Shown: piece after piece, positions 11,625 through 24,900 of the stretch | Numbering within the stretch: position 1 is the stretch's first letter | Layout: each line of letters starts with the position of its first letter | Assembly: GCF_950023065.1 (NCBI RefSeq) | Contig: NC_088679.1 | Location: 17,794,001-17,858,000, forward strand | Origin: Planococcus citri | Taxonomy: Eukaryota; Arthropoda; Insecta; Hemiptera; Pseudococcidae | Direction of reading: 5' to 3' | Length of the DNA stretch: 64,000 bases | The notes under the pieces: generated by a model | The model's input: the letters and a program-made list of their open reading frames with translations, nothing else | Databases searched by the model: none | What the model was told of the DNA's origin: nothing | Program-made: the position numbers and the translations under genes

Positions 11625-12803
11625 CCAACAACCGCTCATTTCCTCCATTTTTCTTTATCACAAAACAAAATGTGTAATTTGCATCAATATCTACCTTATA
11701 CCAGAGTAAATATACGAAAACTTATATTTTTGTGAGTTTTTTTTCTTTTTCTCATTCGTCATAAAATTCGAAAAAGAGATCGGTATGGAAGATAATGTGA
11801 AATTCTGTATGCTTGAATTGTTGCTCCAGGGAATCGAATGTTTCTGGCTTTAATCTCGTTAAACGAATCTATTTCCTTTTCCTCGCCTCAAAATGAATCA
11901 CTTTTAGTCAACTTCATCAAAGCTGAAACACAACCCAAAGTGAGAGTATTCCTCCAATCTTGAAACAAAACACCCAATTTACCTTGCTGTATATAGCCTA
12001 ATAGAGGTAAAGGTGCAGGGAAAACAAGCAGGACGTCATTTTATCGCTCTGAAATTAATAACATTTTATAACATAGACCTAAAACAACGTGTCACACGAA
12101 ACACTCAGCTTTATAATCAATTCGCTGCTCAAAATGATAATTGAAATTTGCATCGAACTTGACGGTTCGTGGCGAAACGAAAATAATTCAAAGTCCGAAC
12201 TACGAGTATAACAATCGAACGACGAACTCGTCTGATATTGTTTTAATATCAAATTGCAACCTTCTCAGTGGCATCGCTCGCGAGCTGCGAGCTACGAGTT
12301 CTTTTAGTAAGAAAAATGATCCCTCGCTTTTATGTATAGAAAGCAAAACGGAAACGAGATTCAAATCTTGAGATACTTAAAAGCTAAACCCATTTAGATG
12401 GTTGAAATCGATACAAATATCCCCCTGCTCCCTTCGCGATTCCAACGTTAGCTCGGTTAATAGCCACAATTCCAATACAGTAATCAAATAAAACTTCCCT
12501 TCTCCTTTCTCGTTCCATTACCTAGTTATTTTTTTATGCCATATCGTACGTTAATTATAATATTATTTTTTTGAAAGGAAATATACCTACTTCTTAAATT
12601 TTTCAAGTGCTCTTCAGCTTCTTTCGAATGATCAACCACATACGAGCTCTCTCAGTGGGTTCAAGTTTAATAATAATCTGTCATTTCGCGATTCCCCCTT
12701 TCAACCTCGCCTCGTTCCTACTCGTAATGCATTTATAATAAATATTTAATAGGTATAGCTCAACGTATTACTAGTGTAGGTACTCTTATTATTATGATTT
12801 CAG
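11625..12803 (+). other. Unique-looking sequence before the first visible kinase exon
   Basis: Less repetitive than the surroundings, with moderately GC-rich patches (12150-12370). I looked here for the kinase ATP-binding lobe (glycine loop, PFTAIRE helix) and did not find it. It is most simply intron sequence. Confidence 0.4.
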
Positions 12804-12990
12804 CACACTGATTTATCGCAGTATATGGAAAGGTATAGCGGCGGACTGCATTACGGAAATGTTAAATTGTTTTTATTTCAATTATTAAGAGGCTTAGAGT
12901 ATATCCATAAACGACGAGTGCTGCATCGAGACGTAAAGCCGCAGAATTTACTCATCAGCGAAATAGGCGAGCTCAAGTTGGCCGATTTTG
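12804..12990 (+). CDS. Eip63E: Eip63E exon: hinge to DFG (catalytic loop)
   Basis: Starts after a TTTCAG acceptor in phase 0 with HTDLSQYM, continues through LFLFQLLRGLEYIH and HRDVKPQN, and ends after the first base of the DFG glycine at a GTAATT donor. The first residues would follow FEYV of the preceding exon, which I do not see in the window. Confidence 0.95.
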
Positions 12991-15900
12991 GTAATTGAAT
13001 TTAATTATTTCTACTTCGTTGTTGCTTTTTAATTACGTGTGGCATGGCTGGATAATTATAACATACAGGGTGTCTCAGTTTAGGTCAGAAGTCAGTCAGC
13101 GAAATTCAGCGACAAAATTCGTTTATGCTCGAAAAAAAACAATAAACGACTTTTTCGAGGTTCAGAAGTGCCCCTCCCCCTCTAAAAAAAAACCATCGCA
13201 ATTGGCTATAATAAGCCTCACGTGTGAGCAAACTCCATCTTCACAAATTTTTCAACAGGATGTTTCAAATTTTTTTAAATGCTTGAAAATCATGTTTTCC
13301 ATGAAAAAATTCAACATTCGATTTTGAAAAATTTTACAATAATTGTTTTCGAGTTTTATTTAGACGACCTAATTTTTCTTTATTTTCCTACAGTATAAAA
13401 ACAAAACGAATGATTACATCAAATGAGCCTTCCAACCACTTCGTCAATTTGGTCAATTTTTAGTGAATGCATAATAATAGGGAGGGACTAAAATGGGTCA
13501 TTTTTTTGCATTTTTCTTATGTTTGGAAAGGAAGGAGGTCAATCGAATGTGCCAAAAATTTTGAACCTCTCAAACCAAACTTTATGAGGCGTTGGTCTCG
13601 TTACATCGTCGTTTTAAAAAGTAGTCATTTTTGAGTTTTTCATTTTTTTTTTATGCTCATTTGTGCCAACATTGAATACCTAAAATTATCCATCAGCTCT
13701 CTCAAAAAAGAAGAAAAAACTAAAACAATTTAATTTTTTGATGGTAGGAAGATATCTTTTAATTATTTTCGATTCAAAAAAAAAATTGAAAATAAAATAG
13801 GGAAAAAGTGATTCGATGCTGAGGATCTTAAACCTCATAAGGATGGGAGGTTCGGAGTTTTTTGCACAAGCATTTGAGCGCATTTTGGTTACTTTAAAAA
13901 AATCCTATGGACTGGTCAATATCAGACTTTTCAAATTCCAATAATTATATCATTTTAAACTTTTATCAATTTTCAAGAACTTAGAAAAAAGTTTCAATAA
14001 ATTCTTTACACAATTTTTCAGAATTTTAAAATTCAAGAAAATTGATCTATTAACAACTTTTTGAAGTGCGAAAAAGTTACGCAGGAAAATATACAAAGGG
14101 GTTGGCAAAATATTTGAATGCAGAAGAAAAATCACAAAAAAGTCACGACTATTCGATTTAAAAATACATTATGTAAAGGACTTTTTGACATTATTTATTG
14201 GCAAAAATTATCCTTTTTTAACATCTTTATCAGAAAAATGAGACTGTTTCACAACTTTTTGGTAATTTTTGGCATTAAAGTGATGATTTTTGGCAAAAAA
14301 ACGCAACTTTAGAACTTTTTTTTTTTTTAATTAAGGTTTTCTTGGAAGTTTTTGCCAAAATGACAACTTTAGTAATTTGTGGAAACTGTTTAGCAATTTT
14401 CAGCTAAAAAGCAAGACTTTTTTTGGTGAAAAAGTCAGATTCTTCTATTATTGGCAAAAAGGGAAACTTTAAAAAATTTTATGCAATTTTTTTGTAAAAA
14501 AGCAAAAAATTTTAATTTTGGCAAACTAGTGAAACTTTTTAGTACCTCTTCGCAAAAGAGAGAAACTTTCAAACGTGTTTTTTTTTGGCAAAAATTGAAA
14601 CCTTTTGGAATTTTTGGCCAAAAAAAAACTATTTTCAGTTGTTTTTGATAAAAAAGTGGAACTTTTTGAAAATTTCTCACCATTTTCCCAGTTTAAAAAA
14701 AAAAACATATTTTTTAGCAATTTGATTAAAAGCAAGAATTTTTATCAACTATTTTCAAAAAGCGAATCTTTTAAGGAGTTTTTTTCGAAAAAATTGAAAT
14801 TTTATGCAATTTTTGTTTGCAAAAAAACGAAAATTTTCATTTTTTGTAAAATAGTGAAACTTTTTAGTAATAAGAGTAAAACTTTTCAACGTTTTTTTTG
14901 GAAAGAATTGAAATATTTTGGAATTTTTTGTCAAAAAAAAAAACAATTTTTAGTCATTTTTGGCAAAAAAGTGAAAATTTTTACCTTTTTTTCCAGTTTA
15001 AAAAAAAACATATTTTTTTAGCAATTTGATTAATAGCAAGAATTTTTATCAACTATTTTCAAAAAGCGAATCTTTTAAGGAGTTTTTTTTCGAAAAAATT
15101 GAAATTTTATGCAATTTTTGTTTGCAAAAAAACGAAAATTTTCAATTTTGGTATTTAGTAATAACTCTTAGCAAAAGAGTAAAACTTTTTAACGTTTTTT
15201 TTGGAAAGAATTGAAATATTTTGGAATTTTTTGTCAAAAAAAAAAACAATTTTTAGTCAGTTTTAGCAAAAAAGTGAAAATTTTTACCTTTTTTTCCAGT
15301 TCAAAAAAAAACATATTTTTTAGCAATTTGATTAAAAGCAAGAATTTTCATCAACTATTGGCAAAAAGCGAATCTTTTAAGGAGTTTTTTTCGAAAAAAT
15401 TGAAATTTTATGCAATTTTTCTGCAAAAAAACAAAAATGTTTAATTTTGGTAAAATAGTGAAACTTTTTAGTAATAACTCGTAGCAAAACAGTGAAACTT
15501 TTAAACTTTTTTTTGGTAAAAATTGAAATATTTTGGAATTTTTTGTCCAAAAAAAAAACAATTTTTAGTCATTTTTGGCACAAAAGTGAGAATTTTTTAC
15601 CTTTTTTTCCACTCTATAAAAAACGTATTTTTTTAGCAATTTGATTAACAGCAAGAACTTTCATCAATTATTGGCAAAAATCAAAACTTTTAAGGAATTT
15701 TTTGGAAAAAATTGAAATTTTGTGAAATTTTTTTAGAAAAAAAACGAAAATTTTCAATTTTGGTAAATAGTGAAACTTTTTAGTAACTCTCAGCAGAAAA
15801 ATAAAACTTGAACAATTTTTTTTAAATAAAAATTGGCATTTTTTGAAATTTTTTTGCAAAAAAAAAAACATTTTCTAGTCATTTTTGGCAAAAGGAAATT

Positions 15901-18900
15901 GTTTACCTTCTTTTCAGATTAGAAAAAACATATTTTTTAGCAATTTGATTAAAAGAAAGAATTTTTGGCAAAAAGAGATTCTTTTTTGTCAATTTTTGTC
16001 GAAGAAGTGATACTTTTTCGCAGATTTCTATTGATAAAAAATATATGAGTTTTTTTTTGGAAAATGTTAATAAAAAACGAGACGTTGACAATGTTGCTAG
16101 AAAATCAAGGATTTCTGGCAATTTTTTTGCGAAAAAACGACAATTTTTAGCTACTTTTGGAAAGAAACAACTTTTTTTAGAAATTTCGACAGAATCCGAA
16201 ACTTTTTGCTATGTTTTTGGCTGAAAACAAGGCTTTTACAATTTCAACCAAAGGCAAAGAATGATAAAAACTTCAACTTTGGCTCCAGGTGGCGACTACT
16301 TTGGAGTAATTTTAGATCGCTGATTTTCAATCTGACGTCCATTTTCAACGCCAGTTTGTGTAAATTGAACGGATCAATGTCTGTGCCTTCCAAACCGAAT
16401 TCAGACCACTAGCAAGCTGCTATGTGTTGAAATGCAATTTTGAAATCTTCCTCGCAATGGAGATTTTACTCCTTTTTTTTTTTTTTTTTGATAAAATTCT
16501 TTTCAACTCCTCGATTTTTCTTTGGTGAACATAAAATGAAAACTTGGGAGCACGATAAATATCGAATCAAATACGTAAAAATATATCGAGCTTATGAAAA
16601 AAAAAACAAAAAAAAACACCTCGTACAAATGGTGAGATCAGGATCAGTCTAAGTATTCTACAAAACACGTCACGAGGTAAATTCCACTCTTCACTTCTCT
16701 ATCTCCGAAAAAAAATATAAAATGAAAAAAAAACTCCATCCAAGTTGACAAAAAATAAACACAGAAGATATACAGTGCCTACTCGGGCGATAGGATCGCG
16801 TACATGTGTATTTAGCGATGAGGAAAAACTCCACCGAGCGTAATATACGCGAATTATTATTTCACGATGTAAATTTCGAAAACGTATAGTGTAGGAGGGT
16901 GCCATTGAAACATCACGCAAAGGGATGGAGAATGAGAATGGGAAACAGGCGAAGGCGAAATTCTCTCATCATTACGCGTGGAAGAAGACGAGAAAGTTGA
17001 GAGATCTCGTGTTTTATTGTTTTTCACTATGAAAAATTTTCATTTAGTCTGCCTATATAGTATAACATTTTAACGCGTGTGTTTAACGAGAGATGGAGAA
17101 AGTTTCTGTCGCCTCTCTCGCTCACTCTTTGTTTAGTAAATATTTAATTATTACGGAGTTTTGATGAAGTAAAATTCGAATATCAAGATGGGCGGTAGGT
17201 AAAGCGGCACGTCTGCTGCTGGGTGTAAACTATAAAGTGTGTTAACGCTACTGGTAGGGTATTTTTTTACTTGCTTCTTGCGGTGGTGTAAAGCTTTGCT
17301 TTGCTCACATGTAAGGTAGGTATATATTAAACACAAGTATAACAACTTTAAAGCTTATAGCGTATGTATAAATAAAGCTGTACGTTAAGAAAATTCTTGA
17401 GGGGGTGCTTTTGTGTATTTCGGCTACATCTCATCTTTATTTTCGCCTTTCGGGCTAATAATGAGAAACTATTTTAGCTTTTATATATTCTAATAACGCG
17501 AGCAGCGAAAAAGTGCTCGTTACGAGCCAAGTATTAGTATGATTTTTAGTGAGACTATAACGCGAGCTGATGACGCAGCAAAGTTGAAGGGAAAAAAACC
17601 ACAACGCGCGTAAAGTTCAATTAGGTAAATTGAAATGTGTAATTAAGGAAAAGTCTGCGTTGGGCGACGTAGTAGTCGCGGAGCTTTTTTCCTGAAAATA
17701 CAACGACGACGACACGACGACGACGTCGACGTCGACCGTGCCGAAGGAAAAATCAACTTGCACGAGGGGCAAGGTGGAGGTGTGACGAATGATGCGTGAA
17801 CCAAAACGAAACGTTCGTTCGGAACGGCCATAAATATGTGCAAGTTGGGTAAAAACTTATATACTCTGGAGCGAGAAACGTTCAACTCTGATGGATGATT
17901 ATTGGACGTGATTTTAATGGTTATAGAAAATTCGAGCTCGAGCGTTAAAACGGTTCCTGGTACTGGAAAGTTTTTCTGCTTTTTACTTTTTCGACGAATT
18001 AAAAACAAACCGCAGATATTTTCCAAGTGCTGTCTGAAAAAATTGATAAAGTTATGAAACAGCTAACGAGAGAAGGGTTGATTTGGTTTTGCAAATGGAT
18101 CAGAGATAATGTAGGTATCAAGTGGGCTGTGAAATGTTTTTTTTTCCACGTGGTGGGGTGAGGAAAGAGGTTAAGAGAGAAAGTAGTGGAATCGTGTTTT
18201 TTTTTTCGAAAGTAATCTTTTAAATTCGTAATTTACACAGGGTGTCATTCTCCTGGAAAACCTGGAAAAATCAGGGAATTTAGTCGGTCTGGAAAAGTCA
18301 GAGAAATCCGTAATTTTCACGCAAAATGCCTGAAATTTGAAAAAAACGATCAATTGCAAATTTCGGATAAGGGCCTGTGATGAAAAGAATAACATTATTT
18401 TTTTTACTTCTCGAAACACAAATTTTCGAAAGCTTTAGTAGTCGGGGAGCCCGCATAAGGATCTATTGCACCCCCCCCCCCCCCCCACCAGTCGATCCTC
18501 AGGGACAACTTTTTTCTTAAAGGAGAAGTCCTAAGGAACATTTCTAGCCCTTGTACTCAAACAAAAAGTGGCCCTACTCATAAAATGGCCGCCATTTTGA
18601 TTGACAGGTCGGCCACAGTCACAGATTTTGCGTTCCAACAAAGGACTTGCACGAAATTTTTTAAACCGTACAAAGATAGATCGAAAGATCAGGCAAAAAT
18701 TTATCACCTGGCAAAATTTCAAGTGCTAAAGTGCTGTCTTCGATTTTTGGTAAATATTTGAAAAGCAATAGGCCAAAAATGAGGGGAAAAAATCAAAATT
18801 TCGCCACATTGACCAAGAAAGTTGAAATTTGGAGTATACCCTATTTTCGACATGCCAAAACGATTGGAAACTGTTTCAAACCATTTTGAGCAGTTCTGGA

Positions 18901-21900
18901 GCCTCCAGAAGATTTTTAGAACTCGAAATTCCCACAAATTTTCATCAAATGAAGTTGGATAACTGAAATTTACTCTGCAAACTAATTTCAATACGCTACG
19001 AAGTAAACTGCAGGGGGATTTTAAGTCGTTTTGGAGCCTCTAGCGTTTTTTTGAAAATTACTGGAGCCTTCAGTAGATTTTTGAACCTTGAAATTTCCCC
19101 AAAATTTCATCAAATGGAGATGGAAAGCTAAAATTCATTCTGCAAACTAATTTCAATACGCTACGAAGTCGACTGCAGGTGGATTTCAAGTCATTTTGGA
19201 GCCTCCAGCGACTTTTTGAAAGGTTGTATAGCGTTCTTTAGAAAATTGAGATTTCCAAAAAGTAGCTGGAAGCTTCAAAACCATTTGAAACCACCATGCA
19301 GTCGACTTTATATCGCATTGAAATTAGTTTGCGAAGTAAATTTTAGCTTGCTACTTCCATTTGATAAAATGTTGTGGGAATTTCAAGTTTCAGAAATCTG
19401 GTGGAGATTCAGTGATTTTCAAAAGGTCGCTAGAGACTCTAAAATGACTTGAACCCACCTGAAGTCGTCTTCAGAGGGTGTTAAAATTGGAGTGCAGTGT
19501 AAATTTCGGCTTTTCATCTCCGTTCGATGAAATTTTGGGGAAATTTCATGTTTCAAAAATCTACTGGAGGCTCCAGTAATTTTCAAAAAGTTGCTGGAGG
19601 CTTTAAAACGACTTGAAATCCACCAGCAGCCGTTATCTTAGCGTATTGAAATTAGTTTGCAAAATGAATTTCGGCTTTCCATCTCCATTTGATGAAATTT
19701 CAAGTTTCAAAAATCTACTGAAACCTCCAGTAATTTTCAAAAAGTCGCTGGAGGCTTCAAAACGACTTGAAATCTACCTGCAGTCGAATTCGTAGCGTAT
19801 TGAAATTAGTTTGCAGAATAAATTTCGGTTTTCCAGCTCCATTTGATGAAATTTTGTGGGAATTTCGAGTTTCAAAAATCTGCTGGAGGCTCCAGAAATG
19901 CTCAAAACGATTTGAAACAGTTTCCAATCGATTTGGCATGTCGAAAATAGGGTATTTCAACTTTCTTGGTCAATGTGGCAAAATTTTGATTTGTTCCCTC
20001 ATTTTTAACTTATTGATTTTCAAAAATTTACCAAAAATCGAAAAAGGTACTTTAGCATTTGAAATTTTGCCAGGTGATAAATTTTTGCCTGATCTTTCGA
20101 TCTACCTTTGTACAGCTTAAAAAATTTCGTGCAAGTCCTATGTTGGAACGCCAAACCTGCGACTTTTGTTGACCTGTCAATCAAAATGGCCGCCATTTTG
20201 TAAGTACGGCCAATTTTTTTTTCTGAGTACAAGGGCTAAAAATGTTCCTTAGGACTCCCCCTTTTAAGATGTGGTCTGGAAAATTGATCTGGAACACCTG
20301 GAAAAGTCAGGGGAAATGACTAGCCAAAAATAATAGACACCCATGTTACGTAGGAACGTTCTAAAGTGTCATATAGAAAAATTAAAAAAATCATTTTGAC
20401 AAGTCTGTTGTTGAAAACAAAGGGACGAACCTGATTTGAAAATCCAGAAATATTCTAAATTCAATGTGTACATCTAATTTTAAAATTCAAAAATTTTGAC
20501 TGCAGGTTATTAGTTTTTCGATATTTTTCAAATTTTTAACATGTTGCATAAAAAATACGTTTTCAGTTTATTTTTATCTCGTTCACGAAGTCTTCTCTAC
20601 AAAGAAAGCTGACGAAATGTCTGGAAGTCATTTTTGTTCAAAAGTGCTCAAAAAATATTTTAGTTACATGATGTTTAGTTGTTTACATTTCTTGTAAAAC
20701 CCATTTTGATTGGTCGGATGGTGCTGTTTCAAAAATACCAAAAAATGTTGATCCAAATTGTAACTTCAGAATTTTTTAAACGTGCTCAAAAAAACATTTT
20801 CCTCGCGATGTTTGGATTTCTTGTAAAATTTCAACTCATTTAGAAAGGTCGGATGACACCGCACCGTTTGAAAAAAAAAACAAAAATTCAAACCCAATTT
20901 TGTGTTCAAAATTTTTGAAAAATTCCAACTCAACTTTGGGTTTAAAGCATTTAAAAAATTCTAACCCAATTTTTAGCTCAAAATTTTTGAAAAATTCTCA
21001 TAAAGAATTCTCATTAGAATACTTGAATTTCTTGAATTTTTCTTTTCTATTTTGATAAGTTGCAAGTTCACTTTCAAATAGGAAGAACTTTCAAAATGTC
21101 CTCTTTTTCTTTTAACCTCCCTTGTTGTATGTATGTATGTATTAAAGTGTCATTGGCAAGTCCTCTCTTTTACACATAAGTATGCAAATTGCAAACACAC
21201 TACACACATCGTTAAAAACACAGTTAATCTGAGCAGATAATAGAAATGCGAATTAGCACGAGGTAGTTATACGAACAAAGAAAATTATCGGATTACCTAT
21301 TTATAAAATCTAATTCGAGCATAATACCTCGTTATAATGTGTATTTACCTCGTCTTCCAATAAAGGTATACGAAAAGACGAGAAAAATTTCTACGTCTCA
21401 GAGCTTTATTATGTAGGTCGACCCTACCGCCGCCACCGAGTCAAATGTCGGTCGTTAGCTCATCGCACTGTTTGCTTTTTCCGCCACCTTCTGCCTTCCA
21501 CTCATCTTTTAAGAAAAACTGCATCACGAAGGGTGAAAGGTTCGGCTAGGTACCTACTTTTATACTCGTATCCACGGTGCGCAAATTTTTATCGCTTACG
21601 TTGGAAATCGAGTTTAGACGATGTGATAATGATTAAAGAGCTTTAGCAATCGAAAAACGACATCGCATCGTTACGCTGTACTTACTCGTATAATTTTATA
21701 GCAGCAGCGAACGAAGAGAAGAGAGCTTTTGAAGTCGAATTACGCCGCCTCGATAAATTTAAAGTAGTTAATTTTTCGTTCGCTGCTTCGAGAGTTTCGA
21801 GTGATAAATACGCGGAAAATTCCAACTACATAGTGTATTTAAAAACTAGTTTATGTAAAAAAAAAAAAAAAGGATTCCGTAGCATAAATACAAAGGTCAG

Positions 21901-24900
21901 TCAACAAATAAGTTTCCCGCATTCAGAAAATTAGGAAGGGAAATACCTAGGAACTTGAAATTTTCAAGGAATCTTGATACAACCTTTGAGCATCACTCTG
22001 CAAAATTTTATTCGGATCCGTTCAGTTGTTCGTTTATAATGAGAGTTTGAATATGTGGTAGGAGTCTTATAGCGGGTCCGAGTTGAAACTTAAATTGATT
22101 TCTCAATGGGGATTGTTCCAAATTTGCGAGGCATAGTGATGCACTCAACCCTGTTTTTGGTTACCATTGTGTTAAGGAACTTGTTTTCATCATTCTTACA
22201 CAAATTCTGACTATTCTTTTGACATGCAGCAAAATTTTGTTTGTGATGCAGCACATTCAAATTTTGCGGTATTGAAAATGACTTTCAAAGTTCAATAATG
22301 TTTTTTAGGTAGTCAAATATGAAGCATCATGCTCACATATGATGTTTTTGATACTGATATTAAGATTATTGTGTATAATTTCATCAATTTTGGCTGTTGA
22401 GTTCGTTTTTGAAACACTAGTTGTGCAACCTACTCTGTGATCACTTATCATGCTCGTGTGCTCACCTCTGGATTTTCGGCACCACTCACATATTGTTCAA
22501 ATTAGAACAGTTTTTTCTTCATGGAGGATCAGTAGGCATCTATAAAAATCCATTGGCGTATTTTTTTCAAAATTAAAAATTTTTTTTACTCCTCCTTGAT
22601 CCACTTGAACCTCGGACACGCTATAAAACTTCTATCACATCTTCAAACTCTCATTATAAACGAACTACTGACCGGATCCAAATAAAATTTTGCAGAGTAG
22701 TGCTCAAAGGTTGTATCAAGATTCCCCGAAAATTTCAAGTTCCTAAGTATTTCTCTTCCTAATTTTCTGAATGAGGGAAACTTATTTGTTGACTGACCTT
22801 TGTATGTTACACTAGCTCGCGATCTTGTCAGCGAACAAACGCCTCTGCTGAGTCGTGTTAATGAAATATTCAAGTATCGAGGTTTTTCATTATGTAGGTT
22901 ACCAAAATGCTCACCGGCTCAGCTCGTGCCTGGGTTTTTTCTTCCTCCTTTTTTTTTGGCTTGTAAAATTTTTCTCTCCAGAGTACTACTTCAATGTAAT
23001 CGATTTACCCCTATTCTCTGAGTTCATCTCGTCGTTTCTGTTAAACAACAGCCAAGAGCAAATTAATTTTTTTATTAGTGGAAACATTACAGGAAAATTC
23101 GATTCGATGCGAATAAAGAGAAAAAACAACCTGAGAAAGGAGAAAGGGGGAAGTGGAGATGTGAAATTCGAGCCGGGGTTATTGTTTTCTACGCTTTGTA
23201 CTGCAAGTTGTGTACGTACTAAGGAAACGATGAAAGTTTCAAAGAACGTTTCAAGTATCTAGGTGTAATACTGAAAAGCGAATGTAAAAAAAGCAAGTTT
23301 TTTTGACAAAATTTTTTACATGGTTTATTGGACATAGTTTATGAACACATTCTATTTCTTAAAAGTGTGTTAACAGTCATTGAACTAAAATTTTGCAGAT
23401 TTTGTCAGAAAAAGTGTTGAAAATAAGTTATAACTTTGAAAAATCACAAAAAAGTAGGTAGGTAAAAATAATGTCAATCAGAAAAAAACTTCTGAAATTT
23501 CAGAAAAATTGGGCAAAAACTGGGTGAAAAAGAGTTGGAAACATAATAAATTTACATAAAAACACGATAAACCCAGAAACTTCATTAAGATCAGTTAAAA
23601 GTGATAACATTATCTGATGTTCTGATCACAATAACCGATGGAATTTCTATGTAATTGGATATAAAAGATTGGAACCATAATAAATTGTAAACTTTTTAAT
23701 GAAGATTTCCAAAAGATGAAGTCGATAATTCATATAGGGTATACCTACCTAGTATGAAATTGAAATGAAATCTTAGATATAAATTTTTCAATAGAGTTTC
23801 GATTGATTATTGTTCAAAGCCCTCTTTCGATACAGTAGATGAAATTGAACTTTTTAATGAAAATTTGCAATCAGTTGAGTTGAAAATTCACCTGATATGA
23901 AATCTAAATAAAATCGACTTTGATAAATCTCCTACGCTACTGTTTGGATAATACGTACTTCGGACAGAAATCAATGAACATACTTAAGACTTGAGTACAT
24001 ATTATCAAAAGTTAATCTGAAACAATAAATCTTAGATTGTTTAAGGAATATTGAATGTTACATTGTTCATTTTGCATGAAATGCACATTACTCACCTGTT
24101 AAAAATGTGAAAACGTGTGATGATTTTTTGGTAAATTTGACTGATAAGGTTGGCATATTGTCGTCTTAAAGTGGCTAACTCCAATTTTTAACCAAAATGA
24201 GTTATAAGGGACATCTGATTTTTCTTCACTTAATTTCATAAGTTGAAACCTTAAAAACACGCCTGCACTGAGAAAAATCACTTTAGTAAAAATTACTGAA
24301 AAGTTTAGTAAAGAGGACCTCTGGTCACTTTTTTGTTGTATTTACTACATTTCTTAGTATTATGTACTACAAAATGTAGTAAATTCTACAAAAAGGGTTA
24401 CCAGAGGGCCTCTTTACTAAATTTTACAGTAACTTCTACTAAACAGTTCTCTCAGTGTGTGCAGGTCCATTCGTCTATTATCAGTGGTTGAAGTCGGGAA
24501 AATTATCCAACTCCGCTAAAGGATACTGCACTGTGTATTTAGCTATGTGAAACTGTTTCATTTTTACGTTACATGAAAATGAGTTATGAACACCATCTGA
24601 AAGTTGAACACTTTGTATGTAACTTCCAACATTGAAAATTACCTCAGGTGAAATTCATTGGTGTAGTATCCGCGTTTGAAGTTGGGAAAAATATCTAACT
24701 CTACTCAAAGTGGCTTAATTTTTAGCAGTATTTTTTTACTTTAATAAATAACCTTAACTATGTAATACCCATCAATAGTTGATAATGCGGTTTTTCGCAT
24801 TTCCTAAACAATTTACAAAAATGGAGTTGGCCACTTTGTGTATTAAGACAACGATATTGTGCTACCCATACTTCGGAATTGAATGATAAGTAGATATTAA

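Noticed and set aside
14605..15021. 138-codon plus-strand open frame
   Set aside because: Falls inside the 304-bp tandem array, has Phe/Lys/Asn-only composition and repeats with each unit; it is a by-product of A/T-biased sequence.
17643..18026. 127-codon minus-strand frame in the CpG-richer intron region
   Set aside because: Low-complexity Ser/Arg end from the CGA repeat, no recognisable domain, and no splice or promoter support.
24105..24890. Left flank of the hAT nest as continuation of the jockey reverse transcriptase
   Set aside because: A short GTAGCACAA stretch vaguely resembles the GVPQG block, but the same bases belong to an inverted-repeat motif; not enough to claim it.
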